Positions 1-8,967 of a DNA stretch of 64,000 nt are shown one piece after another (position 1 is the stretch's first letter; each line of letters opens with the position of its first letter). Source of the DNA: Clostridium pasteurianum BC1 (GTDB lineage: Bacteria > Bacillota > Clostridia > Clostridiales > Clostridiaceae); NCBI RefSeq assembly GCF_000389635.1, contig NC_021182.1, positions 1,178,001-1,242,000 on the forward strand, read 5' to 3'. The notes under the pieces were generated by a model. The model did no database searches. It was given only the letters and a program-made list of their open reading frames with translations, and was not told the origin of the DNA. Both the position numbers and the translations under genes were made by a program.

Positions 1-524
1 AAGAATCCAGGCTTTTTCCATGGCTTACGGTTGAAAAAAATATAGCTTTTGGCCTCAGTAAAAAAGTATCAAATTCAGAGAAGAAGGAACTAGTCCATGA
101 ACAACTTGAATTAGTAGGATTAAGCAATTTTGCAAAGGCTTATCCTGATCAGTTATCAGGAGGAATGAAGCAGAGAATTAGCATTGCAAGAGCCCTTATC
201 AATAAACCTAAGATTTTATTATTGGATGAACCCTTTGGAGCTTTAGATGCTATGACTCGAATTAATATGCAGCAGGAAATTCTAAAAATATGGGAAAAAG
301 AAAAAACTACTATGATTCTTGTAACTCATGATATAGATGAGGCTGTATACCTTGGAAATAGAGTTGTAGTACTATCCAGCAGACCAGGTAGAATTAAAAA
401 AATAGTTCCTGTGGAATTATCAAGGCCGCGTGATAGAAGTGGATATGATTTTACTTACATAAAAGGTGAAATATATGATGAATTTTTTACAAAAGTAGAA
501 AATCCATTTTCATATAATATATAG
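1..524 (+). CDS. ABC transporter ATP-binding protein, SsuB/TauB (sulfonate/nitrate) type, 5'-truncated by window edge
   Basis: The frame is open from base 3, so the start and the Walker A motif lie left of the window. What remains begins at the Q-loop side (SRLFPWLTVEKNIAFGL), followed by the ABC signature LSGGMKQRISIARAL, Walker B LLLDEPFGALDA, and the switch histidine in VTHDIDEA. The 'RLFPWLTV' stretch after the Q-loop and the short C-terminus are typical of the NitT/TauT (sulfonate, taurine, nitrate) importer ATPases. It would energise uptake of the ligand captured by the SsuA-like lipoprotein at 1953-2963; the permease is not in the window and is probably upstream. Substrate is inferred only from family and neighbourhood. 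Confidence 0.93.
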   Translation, partial: ESRLFPWLTVEKNIAFGLSKKVSNSEKKELVHEQLELVGLSNFAKAYPDQLSGGMKQRISIARALINKPKILLLDEPFGALDAMTRINMQQEILKIWEKEKTTMILVTHDIDEAVYLGNRVVVLSSRPGRIKKIVPVELSRPRDRSGYDFTYIKGEIYDEFFTKVENPFSYNI

Positions 525-608
525 GCGCATTTAAATAAATAACAGGCAGTATATTTATTTTTATATGCTTAAAATATCAAAAACATAGTGGAGAGGGAGT
601 AATTTTAT

Positions 609-1808
609 ATGAGTTATTTTAGTCATTTACAGTGTTCAAAATGTGGAAAAGAGTATTCAAAGGATGAAAAACATAATTTATGTGAGTGTGGCGGACCATT
701 ACTTGTAAGATATGATTTACATAAGTTAAAAGAGAATGTGGACAAGGATGTATTTAAATCTAGAAGCAAAGGCCTATTTAGATTTAAGGAGCTTTTACCT
801 ATTGAAGATGAAAAAAACATAGTTTCACTTGGAGAAGGAGATACACCTATATTCAGACTTGAAGCTTTAGGCGATAAAATAGGAGCAGAAAATTTATACA
901 TTAAAGATGAAGGATTAAATCCTACAGGAACTTTTAAAGCAAGGGGCGCAGCAGTTGGAGTGTCAAAGGCCAAGGAACTTGGTATAAAGACAATAGCAAT
1001 GCCTACAGCAGGAAATGCAGGTGGTGCTTGGTCTGCTTATTCTTCTAAAGCAGGAATTGAACTTGTGGTTGCTATGCCTGAAGATGCACCAGATTTAGCT
1101 AAAAAAGAGGCTTTCATATATGGATCAAAAACTTATCTTGTTAAAGGTTTAATATCCGATGCAGGTAAGATAATAGCTAAGGGTGTAAAAAAGCATGGTT
1201 GGTTTGACGCAGCTACACTTAAAGAGCCTTATAGAATTGAAGGCAAAAAGACTATGGGACTTGAGATTGCCGAATATTTTAATTGGGAATTTCCAGATGC
1301 TATACTTTATCCAACTGGCGGAGGCGTAGGAATAATTGGAATATGGAAGGCATTCAAAGAATTGAAGGAGCTAGGATGGATTAAAGATAAAATTCCAAAA
1401 CTTATAGCAGTACAGTCTGAGGGATGTAATCCAATAGTAAAGGCCTTTAATGAAGATTCAGAAGCTTCTGAATTTTGCAATGGCGCAAATACTATAGCGG
1501 GGGGTATACGTGTTCCTAAAGCATTAGGAGATTTTATAGTTCTTGATGCTGTGAGACAAAGTAAAGGTACAGCAATTGAAGTAAAAGATTCTGAAATTAT
1601 AGAATCACTTAATCTTTTAGCCAAGACAGAGGGACTATTTATATGCCCGGAAGGAGCAACATTAGTTGCAGCAGTGGACAAACTTATCAAAAATGGTTTT
1701 TTAAAGTCAACTGATAAAATTGTACTTTTAAATACTGGAAGTGGATTAAAGTATTCAAATTTAGTAGATGAAAAACTGCCAGTACTTGAAATAGATGCAG
1801 ATATATAA
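609..1808 (+). CDS. Threonine-synthase-like PLP-dependent enzyme (ThrC/cysteate-synthase family)
   Basis: 399 residues, fold-type II PLP enzyme. The N-terminus carries a rubredoxin-like zinc ribbon (CSKCGKEY ... CECGG, residues about 9-30). The PLP lysine is in PTGTFKARG (about residues 98-106), the phosphate-binding Gly-rich loop is PTGGGVGIIG (about 236-245), and a serine/glycine motif NTGSGLKYS closes the protein. The length fits threonine synthase. The ribosome site is GAGAGGGAG ahead of ATG 609. There is no hom or thrB beside it; instead it lies between the ATPase and the binding protein of a sulfonate-type transporter. Cysteate synthase is a known paralogue of threonine synthase that joins sulfite to phosphoserine, so a sulfonate-related reaction is possible, but the sequence alone does not separate this from true threonine synthase. 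Confidence 0.85.
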   Translation: MSYFSHLQCSKCGKEYSKDEKHNLCECGGPLLVRYDLHKLKENVDKDVFKSRSKGLFRFKELLPIEDEKNIVSLGEGDTPIFRLEALGDKIGAENLYIKDEGLNPTGTFKARGAAVGVSKAKELGIKTIAMPTAGNAGGAWSAYSSKAGIELVVAMPEDAPDLAKKEAFIYGSKTYLVKGLISDAGKIIAKGVKKHGWFDAATLKEPYRIEGKKTMGLEIAEYFNWEFPDAILYPTGGGVGIIGIWKAFKELKELGWIKDKIPKLIAVQSEGCNPIVKAFNEDSEASEFCNGANTIAGGIRVPKALGDFIVLDAVRQSKGTAIEVKDSEIIESLNLLAKTEGLFICPEGATLVAAVDKLIKNGFLKSTDKIVLLNTGSGLKYSNLVDEKLPVLEIDADI

Positions 1809-1952
1809 ATAAGCCAAGTTTTATTAAAAATTACAAATATACTGACTAAAATTTAATTTATATTCATAATAAAAGTGATTTATAGACGATTAAGTATTTA
1901 ATTTAAATTATATATTATTTAGCTTAATAAGAAAAAAGGGAGTGAATTATAA

Positions 1953-2963
1953 TTGAAAAAAATAACTGTTCTAATCTCCATATTATTAATAAGTATATTG
2001 GTGTCTACAGCTTGTGGACAAACTAATAGCTCTACAAATTCATCAGCAGGAAACAATACTGCATCAACAAAACCGAAAGAAATAAATATAGGTTATCAAC
2101 CAGGAATAAATCATACACTTTTAATTGTTGCAAAAAACCAAGGATGGTTTGATGAGGAATTTAAAAAGGATAATATAAAAATTAATTTTCAAAGCTTTGT
2201 ATCTGGACCGCCAATGATGGAAGCTTTTGCTGGTGGAAGACTGGATTTTGGTCAAGTTGGTGATCAGCCTGCTATTCAGGCAAGAGCAAATAATACTGAT
2301 ATTAAGGGTATAGGAGTTTATGCATCGGGATATAAATTGAACACTATACTTGCTGCAACTGGATCAAATATAAAATCAGCTAAGGATTTAAAAGGCAAAA
2401 AAGTTGCTGTAACAGTGGGATCTTCTGCACATATGCTGCTCGCCAGATATTTGGAGTCAGCTGGTCTTAAACAAAGCGACATACAATTGGTTAACTTACA
2501 ACCTACTGATATAAAGACTTCTTTTGCATCAAAAAATATTGATGCAGGAATTGTTTGGGAGCCTTATGCTTCTTCTACTGAAGCTGAAAATACAGCTTAC
2601 TCAATTGGTGATGGAACTGGTCTTAAATATGAAGTAAACTTGATTTTGGCAAGTAATTCCTTCGCAAAAAATAATCCTGATATAGTAAAGAGAATTTTGA
2701 AGGTTTATGATAAAACAGAAAAATGGGTCAAGGCAAATCCAGATAAAACAGCCGATATTATTTCAAAAGAACTTAAGTTAAATAAAGAAGTTGCAGCAAA
2801 GGGTTTAGCTAAAGAAGATTTTGATATAAGATTAACAGATCAAGTTGTAAATTCACTTACATCAACTATTAAAACTTTAAGAGAAAATAATACTGTAAGA
2901 AAAGATGTAGATGTCAAGGATCTTCTAGATAAAACTTATGCAACAGATGCAGGAATAAAATAG
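1953..2963 (+). CDS. SsuA/TauA-type substrate-binding lipoprotein
   Basis: 336 residues starting at TTG 1953 behind AAAAAAGGGAG. A type II signal peptide with lipobox VSTAC places the lipid-anchored Cys at about residue 21, followed by a Ser/Thr/Asn-rich linker. The mature part is a periplasmic-binding-protein type II fold of the NMT1/SsuA family: INIGYQPG, GRLDFGQVGDQPAI, and IVWEPYAS near residue 200. The protein would sit on the outer face of the membrane and deliver substrate to the SsuB-like transporter at the window start. Alternative ligands for this fold (nitrate, taurine, thiamine pyrimidine precursors) cannot be excluded, but no thiamine genes are nearby. Confidence 0.92.
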   Translation: MKKITVLISILLISILVSTACGQTNSSTNSSAGNNTASTKPKEINIGYQPGINHTLLIVAKNQGWFDEEFKKDNIKINFQSFVSGPPMMEAFAGGRLDFGQVGDQPAIQARANNTDIKGIGVYASGYKLNTILAATGSNIKSAKDLKGKKVAVTVGSSAHMLLARYLESAGLKQSDIQLVNLQPTDIKTSFASKNIDAGIVWEPYASSTEAENTAYSIGDGTGLKYEVNLILASNSFAKNNPDIVKRILKVYDKTEKWVKANPDKTADIISKELKLNKEVAAKGLAKEDFDIRLTDQVVNSLTSTIKTLRENNTVRKDVDVKDLLDKTYATDAGIK

Positions 2964-2972
2964 TAGAAAATG

Positions 2973-3010
2973 TCCTTAGTTTATGTAAATCTGAACTAAG
3001 GATTTAATCT
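2973..3010 (+). terminator. Weak stem-loop after the binding-protein gene
   Basis: TCCTTAGT (2973-2980) pairs perfectly with ACTAAGGA (2995-3002), loop 14 nt, followed by TTTAATCT. The T tract is poor, so it may only attenuate transcription toward the LarA-like gene. Confidence 0.4.
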
Positions 3011-3039
3011 ATCTATAATTATTATACGTAATATTAAAT

Positions 3040-3141
3040 TTTATCCTACAGGAAAATAGGTTCTGATATAGTGAACTATCTGAAGCTTTTGTTGACGCAG
3101 TAGGATATAGCATACTGACTAGTTATTTATTTACGATGCCT
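3040..3141 (+). repeat. MITE-like palindromic element, copy with structured core and right end
   Basis: The core 3045-3106 starts CCTAC, ends GTAGGAT and contains GAACTATCTGAAG and GTTGACGCAG; it matches the core at 18642-18704 with only scattered changes. The right terminus (3114-3141) ends in TTACGATGCCT, the same end seen at 63459-63479 and, in reverse, at 32986-33017. CCTAC and GTAGG can pair, and an inner ATAG/CTAT hairpin is conserved. The left terminus is not recognisable here. The element ends only 11 nt before the ATG of the next gene. Confidence 0.7.
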
Positions 3142-3152
3142 AAACTTAAAAC

Positions 3153-4466
3153 ATGTGGGAACTATTGAGAGAAGGTGATATTACGGAATCTTTAAATTTA
3201 AGTAAATTCAATCAAATACAATTGCCTAAGTTTTTAAAGGTAAGACAAAATTTCAAGAAAGATAGAATTGTGGATATCAAAAATGAAGTGAAAGAAAAAG
3301 TTCATTCCCAGTTACATAATTTAAAGAATAAGAGAATTGCAGTGGGTGTTGGAAGTCGTGGAATAGCCAATATAGATATAATAACAAAAACAGTTATAGA
3401 TTCTTTAAAGGAAGCTGGAGCGAGGCCCTTCATAGTTCCAGCGATGGGAAGTCATGGTGGAGCAACAGAGAAGGGACAAAAAGAAATTTTAGGTTCTTAT
3501 GGAATTACAGAAGAGAACATGGGAGTTAATATAGATTTGTCTATGGATACAGAAATTATAGGAGAATATGAATCTGATTTACCTGTTTACGTAGCAAAAA
3601 GCGCACTAAATGCTGATGGTATAGTAATAATTCCGAGGATAAAGCCGCACACAGGTTTTAGAGGAAAGGTGGAAAGTGGAGTTTGCAAGATGCTTTGCAT
3701 TGGTCTTGGAAAGCAAAAGGGGGCAGATTCAATTCACAGTAAAGGCTTTGAACGATTTCCAGAATTAATACCTCAAATAGGCTGCATGATAGCTAAGAAG
3801 ACTAAAGTATTATTTGCTGTAGCTATAGTGGAGAATGCTTATGACGAAATTTATAAAATAGAAATTATAACTAAAGATGAAATATTGGATCTAAAAAAAG
3901 AAGAGACTCTACTTAAAGAGAGTCGAGAGCTTATGGGTAAAATACTTATACCGAAGTTTGATGTACTCATAATAGATGAAATAGGTAAGAATATAAGTGG
4001 TAATGGTCAAGATCCAAATGTAACTGGATTATATTTTACTGGATGTGTCAGTGGTGGCCCAGAATTTAAAAAATGTGTAATTTTTGATATCACTAAAGAA
4101 TCTCATGGAAATGCCAACGGGGTAGGTGTATCAGATATTATTACCAGAAAATTATTTGATAAAATAAATTTTATAGATATGTACACAAATTGTTTCACTA
4201 GTACATATATGGAACCAGCTAAAATACCTATGGTTGCATCAACTTCAGAAGATGCAATAAAGATTGCTGTTAAAATCTGCAATGGGGTTAAAAATAGAGA
4301 ATATAAGATTGTGTGGATAAAAAATACTATGGAATTAGAAAATATTATAGTTAGTGAACCTCTTATAGAAGAGGTTAAATCAAATTCAAATTTAGACATT
4401 TTAACAAATTCTGAAGATTTGAAATTCTATGAAGGTGAACCTAAGTTTTCTTGGGGAAAATTATAG
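3153..4466 (+). CDS. LarA-like (DUF2088) nickel-pincer racemase family protein
   Basis: 437 residues of the lactate-racemase-domain family. Family-typical signatures are the N-terminal domain with GVGSRG and AMGSHGGATEKGQ (a His in the position of the LarA ATGTH motif) and IPRIKPHTGFRGKVESG (the PH and K region near residues 168-180). LarA enzymes use a nickel-pincer cofactor to racemise 2-hydroxyacids through hydride transfer; relatives act on malate and other hydroxyacids. No larB, larC or larE maturation genes are in this window. The next gene is an LDH2-family dehydrogenase, so a racemase-dehydrogenase pair for a 2-hydroxyacid is likely. No ribosome-binding site precedes ATG 3153: the upstream bases belong to a palindromic repeat. 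The substrate is unknown. Confidence 0.8.
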   Translation: MWELLREGDITESLNLSKFNQIQLPKFLKVRQNFKKDRIVDIKNEVKEKVHSQLHNLKNKRIAVGVGSRGIANIDIITKTVIDSLKEAGARPFIVPAMGSHGGATEKGQKEILGSYGITEENMGVNIDLSMDTEIIGEYESDLPVYVAKSALNADGIVIIPRIKPHTGFRGKVESGVCKMLCIGLGKQKGADSIHSKGFERFPELIPQIGCMIAKKTKVLFAVAIVENAYDEIYKIEIITKDEILDLKKEETLLKESRELMGKILIPKFDVLIIDEIGKNISGNGQDPNVTGLYFTGCVSGGPEFKKCVIFDITKESHGNANGVGVSDIITRKLFDKINFIDMYTNCFTSTYMEPAKIPMVASTSEDAIKIAVKICNGVKNREYKIVWIKNTMELENIIVSEPLIEEVKSNSNLDILTNSEDLKFYEGEPKFSWGKL

Positions 4467-4481
4467 TTCTTGGAGGATGTT

Positions 4482-5567
4482 ATGAGTTATAAAACATACA
4501 AATATGAAGGCTTAAAAAAATTATGTAATGCAGTTTTTGAAAAATTCGGATTCAATAAAAATGACAGTGAAAATATAACTGATGTTTTGCTATTATCAGA
4601 TCTGTTTGGAATTGAATCTCACGGAATTCAGAGGCTGGCAAAATATTATAAAGAGATAAAAAGCGGATTGGTGAAAGTAAACTCAAGAATAAAAATAGTT
4701 AAGGAAACACCAATATCAGCTGTTATAGATGCAGGAGAAAGTATAGGACAGGTGGTTGGCAAAAAAGCCATGAATATAGCCATAGAAAAAGCAAAAAATA
4801 CAGGAATGGGAATAGTTCTAGTTAATAATTCTAATCATTATGGTATAGCAGGGTACTATGCAAGAATGGCCCAGGAGCAGGGATTGCTTGGGATTTCAAT
4901 GACTAATTCTCCAGCAATTACAGTACCTACATTCGGCAAAGAAGCTATGATGGGAAGTAATCCTATTGCAATATCCATGCCGGCTAGTCCATATCCTTTT
5001 TTGATGGATATGTCAACAAGTGTTGTTACTAGAGGGAAAATAGAAGTTTATAACAAGAGAAATGAGGAACTTCCTGCAGGATGGGCAATTAATTCAGAGG
5101 GGGATGATACATCAGATGCAAAAGAAGTTTTATATGATATAGCTAATAAAGAGGGTGGAGGAATAGTTCCATTAGGTGGATCAGAAGAAATTTCAGGTGG
5201 ACATAAAGGCTATGGATTTGCACTTACAGTTGAATTATTCACAGCAATCTTATCTGGTGGGTTAACGGCAAACTATGTTCATATGAATGGAGTTTCTGGT
5301 ACATGCCATTCATTCATTGCAATTGATTATGGAATGTTTGGGGACAAAAAAATAATTGAAAAAAACTTTTCGGAGTACTTAAATGAAATTAGAGAATCTA
5401 AAAAGGCAAATGGAAAGTATAGAGTATACATCCATGGAGAAAAGGAATTTGAGGCATATAATGATAAGATCAAAAATGGTATTCCTATAAATGATAATAC
5501 TTTAAAGGAAATAGATGAAATATGTAAATATTTTAATCTGAAAATAGATGATTATATTGTTCAATAG
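4482..5567 (+). CDS. LDH2-family malate/L-lactate/sulfolactate dehydrogenase
   Basis: 361 residues from ATG 4482, preceded by GGAGG at 4472-4476; a TTG at 4470 is in frame but overlaps the ribosome site. Features of the LDH2/MDH-YlbC family: early SHGIQRL (about residue 50), NNSNHYGIAGYYA (catalytic His, about residue 120), and GSNPIAISMP. These NAD(P)-dependent enzymes oxidise or reduce 2-hydroxy/2-oxo acids such as malate, lactate, ureidoglycolate or sulfolactate. It starts 15 nt after the LarA-like gene and is almost certainly co-transcribed and functionally paired with it. Which hydroxyacid is used cannot be told from sequence. Confidence 0.88.
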   Translation: MSYKTYKYEGLKKLCNAVFEKFGFNKNDSENITDVLLLSDLFGIESHGIQRLAKYYKEIKSGLVKVNSRIKIVKETPISAVIDAGESIGQVVGKKAMNIAIEKAKNTGMGIVLVNNSNHYGIAGYYARMAQEQGLLGISMTNSPAITVPTFGKEAMMGSNPIAISMPASPYPFLMDMSTSVVTRGKIEVYNKRNEELPAGWAINSEGDDTSDAKEVLYDIANKEGGGIVPLGGSEEISGGHKGYGFALTVELFTAILSGGLTANYVHMNGVSGTCHSFIAIDYGMFGDKKIIEKNFSEYLNEIRESKKANGKYRVYIHGEKEFEAYNDKIKNGIPINDNTLKEIDEICKYFNLKIDDYIVQ

Positions 5568-5611
5568 TTTTTATTCAATCCATAACTGCTGTAAGTAAGT
5601 TTTGTGAGAAA

Positions 5612-5704
5612 ATGCAAGTTGGTATTGTATTATTAGGAATAGTAGAGTTATCAGGTGAAGCTATTTCCTATTTAAAAGGATATATGAATTTGCAGAAGTT
5701 ATAA
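5612..5704 (+). pseudogene. Possible 3' remnant of a lost gene
   Basis: A 30-codon frame (starting MQVGIVLLGIVELSG, stop at 5702-5704) that continues open upstream to about 5590 without a ribosome site and ends directly before a terminator hairpin. Composition looks coding-like, which suggests the tail of a deleted gene, but I recognise no family. Confidence 0.25.
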
Positions 5705-5705
5705 G

Positions 5706-5737
5706 AGGTATTTACTGAGAAGTAAGTACCTTTTTAC
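5706..5737 (+). terminator. Rho-independent terminator after the LDH2 gene
   Basis: AGGTA-TT-TACT (5706-5716) pairs with AGTA-AG-TACCT (5721-5731) around a GAGA loop, followed by TTTTT. The remaining 5738-5993 is AT-rich, and I see nothing in it but the untranslated leader of the AraC-type gene. Confidence 0.7.
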
Positions 5738-5993
5738 ATTTGTTACAAATGTGAAGTTGTATATATTCATTCTAACTAATATTTCGCATAAACCAATAGT
5801 ACATTTGAAAATCGAATTATAAAAAATATATGAAGGTATAAATTAATCTGCAAAATATAAGTAATATGAAAGATTTTTAATTATATAATCATGGTAACTG
5901 CTTCAACTGGAAAATTAATTTAGGCAATATCATACAAGAACTAATAAATCTATTTATGGTATCCTTAGAAACAGATAGAGGGGAGGAGCATAA

Positions 5994-6851
5994 ATGAAAA
6001 AAGAAATTCGAACTGTACGTTTTGATACAGAACTAAACATTGAAGCCTATAATTTTAAAGGAATTATGCAAAAATTTCCTAATCATTTTCACGAATATTA
6101 TGTAATTGGTTTTATTGAAAGCGGACAACGGCATTTATCATGTAAAAATAAAGAATATACAATAAAACCGGGAGATTTGCTTCTGTTTAATCCTGGTGAT
6201 AATCATACCTGTGAACAGATTGATGGTAGAACTTTGGATTATCGATGCATCAATATTAAGCCAGAAATTATGAGTAAAGTATCTTATGAAATAAAAGGTA
6301 AAAAATATCTTCCTTATTTTACTCAGCAAGTTGTTTTTCATAATGAACTAGTTTCATCTTTAAGTGAACTGCATCTTATGATAATGCAAGAAGAAAAGGA
6401 TTTTAAAAAGGAAGAAATATTCTTTTTTTTGATAGAGCAGTTAATTAAAGAATATACCGAACCAGCTGCAACTGTAGCAATAATAGAACCTAGTGCAGAG
6501 ATAAAAGCAGTCTGTGAATTTTTAGAAAAAAATTACAAAGAGAATATTACTCTGAATAATTTAAGTGATTTGACAGGATTAAGCAAATATTATTTATTAC
6601 GTTCTTTTACAAGGCAAAAGGGAATTTCACCATATAGTTATTTAGAAACTATTCGTATTAGTAAAGCAAAAAAATTATTGGAAAAATGTACAGCACCTAT
6701 TGATGTTGCGCTACAAACTGGTTTTAATGATCAAAGTCATTTTTCAAATTTTTTTAAGAAATTTATTGGATTGACGCCAAAACAATATATGAATATATTT
6801 ATTGAGGATGATAAGCAGCAGTATCATGGGTTTAAGGGGGGAAAAAGTTGA
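5994..6851 (+). CDS. AraC-family transcriptional regulator with N-terminal cupin
   Basis: 285 residues. Residues about 25-90 form an arabinose-type cupin (HFHEYYVIGFIESGQR, then KPGDLLLFNPGDNHTC). The C-terminal 100 residues contain two helix-turn-helix motifs: LSDLTGLSKYYLLRSFTRQKG and ALQTGFNDQSHFSNFFKKF, followed by GLTPKQY, the AraC signature. The ribosome site is GGGGAGG. It overlaps the next gene by 4 nt (TTGA), so it probably controls and is co-translated with the EamA exporter. The effector is unknown. Confidence 0.93.
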   Translation: MKKEIRTVRFDTELNIEAYNFKGIMQKFPNHFHEYYVIGFIESGQRHLSCKNKEYTIKPGDLLLFNPGDNHTCEQIDGRTLDYRCINIKPEIMSKVSYEIKGKKYLPYFTQQVVFHNELVSSLSELHLMIMQEEKDFKKEEIFFFLIEQLIKEYTEPAATVAIIEPSAEIKAVCEFLEKNYKENITLNNLSDLTGLSKYYLLRSFTRQKGISPYSYLETIRISKAKKLLEKCTAPIDVALQTGFNDQSHFSNFFKKFIGLTPKQYMNIFIEDDKQQYHGFKGGKS

Positions 6852-7771
6852 CTGGAAATAAAATAACTAATGGACATTTATCAGCACTAATTACTATTGT
6901 GATTTGGGGAACTACCTTTATATCAACTAAAATTCTGTTAAAGGATTTTTCTCCTATTGAGATATTGTTTTTCCGTTTTACAATGGGATTTATTATGCTG
7001 TTAATTATTTATCCCCATAGACTTAAAATCATAAAGAAAAAACAGGAGCTGTATTTTGTTTTGGCAGGGTTATGTGGAGTGACTTTATATTTTCTTTTAG
7101 AGAATATTGCTCTTACTTATACATTAGCATCAAATGTTGGTGTTATCATTTCTATTGCACCATTTTTTACTGCTATTTTTGCACATTTATTTTTAGATGG
7201 TGAAAAATTAAGATCTCAATTTTTTATAGGCTTTGCTTTTGCTATTATTGGTATTTTTATGATTAGTTTTAATGGTAATATGATTTTAAAATTAAATCCA
7301 TTAGGAGATATATTAGCCATTTTTGCAGCTATTATATGGGCTGTATATTCTGTTGTGACAAAAAAGATAAGCAGTTTTCAATATAATACAGTTCAAACAA
7401 CTCGTAGAATATTTTTTTATGGACTTCTGTTTATGATACCTGCATTATTTATTTTTGATTTTAAATTGAATTTAAAATCTTTCGTTTATATACCTAATTT
7501 ATTAAATATTTTATATCTTGGATTAGGTGCTTCTGCTCTTTGTTTTGTAACATGGAATCTGGCTGTGAAAATTTTGGGAGCAGTTAAAACCAGTATATAT
7601 ATTTATATGGTTCCAGTGATAACTATTATGACAGCAGCTGTTGTTCTACATGAAAAAATCACATGGATTGCCTTAGTTGGCACATCTCTTACTTTAGCAG
7701 GACTATTTATTTCTGAAAGTAAAATAAATTTAAAAATAGTAATACGAAAATGGTGTTCTTTGAAAAATTAA
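6848..7771 (+). CDS. EamA/DMT-family membrane exporter
   Basis: 307 residues, TTG start at 6848 overlapping the stop of the AraC gene, with GGGGGG just upstream. There are ten hydrophobic segments in two EamA halves (about 10-145 and 155-295). The first half has typical 'IVIWGTTFISTKILL' and 'LLENIALTYTLASNVGVI' stretches. Members of the drug/metabolite transporter superfamily export amino acids, metabolites or drugs; the coupling to an AraC regulator with a ligand-binding cupin suggests efflux induced by its substrate. Confidence 0.9.
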   Translation: MTGNKITNGHLSALITIVIWGTTFISTKILLKDFSPIEILFFRFTMGFIMLLIIYPHRLKIIKKKQELYFVLAGLCGVTLYFLLENIALTYTLASNVGVIISIAPFFTAIFAHLFLDGEKLRSQFFIGFAFAIIGIFMISFNGNMILKLNPLGDILAIFAAIIWAVYSVVTKKISSFQYNTVQTTRRIFFYGLLFMIPALFIFDFKLNLKSFVYIPNLLNILYLGLGASALCFVTWNLAVKILGAVKTSIYIYMVPVITIMTAAVVLHEKITWIALVGTSLTLAGLFISESKINLKIVIRKWCSLKN

Positions 7772-7866
7772 TAATATGCTATTTAAGAATTAGCTTAATC
7801 ATTCATAAATTCTTACCCATATGAATAACATGTCAATATAGTTATTTAAATATGGGAGGTATTTTG

Positions 7867-8679
7867 GTGGGATACTATGTTAGAGTAGAACCAAAAGTGA
7901 AAGTCTATGTAGAAGATCTTAACCCAGAAGGTGATAAGACTATTGTGTTTTTACATGGTTGGCCTGGAAGCCATAATTTATTTGAGTACCAATTTGATGA
8001 GCTTCCTAAAAGAGGCTACAGATGTATTGGTATAGATCAAAGAGGCTTTGGTGAATCAGATAAACCTTTTACAGGATATGATTACAATAGATTGTCTGAG
8101 GATGTTTGGCATGTGGTTAAGGCATTAAAATTGAAAAATTTTACCTTGGCAGGGCACTCAACAGGAGGGGCCATAGCAATTAGGTATATGGGTAGATTTA
8201 AAGGAGAAGGTGTATCAAAGCTTGCTCTTTTTGCTGCAGCTGCACCTAGTCTTATTAAACGTCCCAATTTCCCTTATGGTTTAGATGAGCAAACTGTAAT
8301 AGATATTATTAATGGAACCTATGCTGACCGTCCTCAAATGCTCAGTGATTTTGGTAATATATTTTTCTTTCAACATATAACTGAGCCCTTTGCCACATGG
8401 TTTTTAAATCTAGGCTTGCAGGCAGCTGGGTGGGCAACTGCTGCAGTGGCAAATACATGGATACGTGAAGTGCTATTTTCTGATTTAGCAGCCATAAATG
8501 TTCCAACATTAATTATTCATGGAATTCATGATAAAGTTGTTCCCTTTCAATTAGGAGAAGTACAAAATCAAAGTATTAGGAATTCAAAGCTTCTACCTTT
8601 TAAATTCAGTGGTCATGGGTCATTTTATGATCAGAAAGATGAATTTAATAAGGAATTAATGAAGTTTATTGAAGAATAG
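7867..8679 (+). CDS. Alpha/beta-hydrolase family protein
   Basis: 270 residues from GTG 7867, chosen because GGGAGG lies at 7854-7859; ATG 7852 would overlap the ribosome site. The fold is clear: oxyanion HGWPGSH (about residue 31), GIDQRGFGESDKP, nucleophile elbow GHSTGG (Ser about 98), acid in HGIHDKVVP and catalytic His in FSGHGSFYDQ. This is the classic non-haem peroxidase/esterase-like branch. There is no signal peptide, so it is cytoplasmic. Substrate not predictable. It appears monocistronic, with a stem-loop downstream. Confidence 0.9.
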   Translation: MGYYVRVEPKVKVYVEDLNPEGDKTIVFLHGWPGSHNLFEYQFDELPKRGYRCIGIDQRGFGESDKPFTGYDYNRLSEDVWHVVKALKLKNFTLAGHSTGGAIAIRYMGRFKGEGVSKLALFAAAAPSLIKRPNFPYGLDEQTVIDIINGTYADRPQMLSDFGNIFFFQHITEPFATWFLNLGLQAAGWATAAVANTWIREVLFSDLAAINVPTLIIHGIHDKVVPFQLGEVQNQSIRNSKLLPFKFSGHGSFYDQKDEFNKELMKFIEE

Positions 8680-8736
8680 AGTTTTGTAAGGTGATATTTT
8701 CAAATAAAAGTATTGAAAGTTAATAAATTTATTTAA

Positions 8737-8774
8737 ATGGCGTAAAACTCAGAAATGAATTTTACGCTATTAGT
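8737..8774 (+). terminator. Stem-loop after the alpha/beta hydrolase gene
   Basis: ATGGCGTAAAA (8737-8747) pairs with TTTTACGCTAT (8760-8770), 12-nt loop. Only a weak T tract follows. Confidence 0.55.
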
Positions 8775-8967
8775 GTGTTAAGCGTGAAAATATAATCAAT
8801 TGATAGTTTTTATATTATTAATTTCAGTGAATAAAACAGATTAATTGTTAAGATAAAATTAATAAAATAAATTAATGTAGACATTTACAATTCCTTTAGT
8901 GTAAAATGTTTACAAAGGATAAATCTATCCAAATAAAATATAATATCATCAAAAAGAGGTGCCTTTA

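Noticed and set aside
1307-1690. 127-codon minus-strand frame
   Set aside because: Antisense shadow of the threonine-synthase-like gene with no ribosome site.
4470-4481. TTG 4470 as start of the LDH2 gene
   Set aside because: It overlaps the GGAGG that correctly positions ATG 4482.
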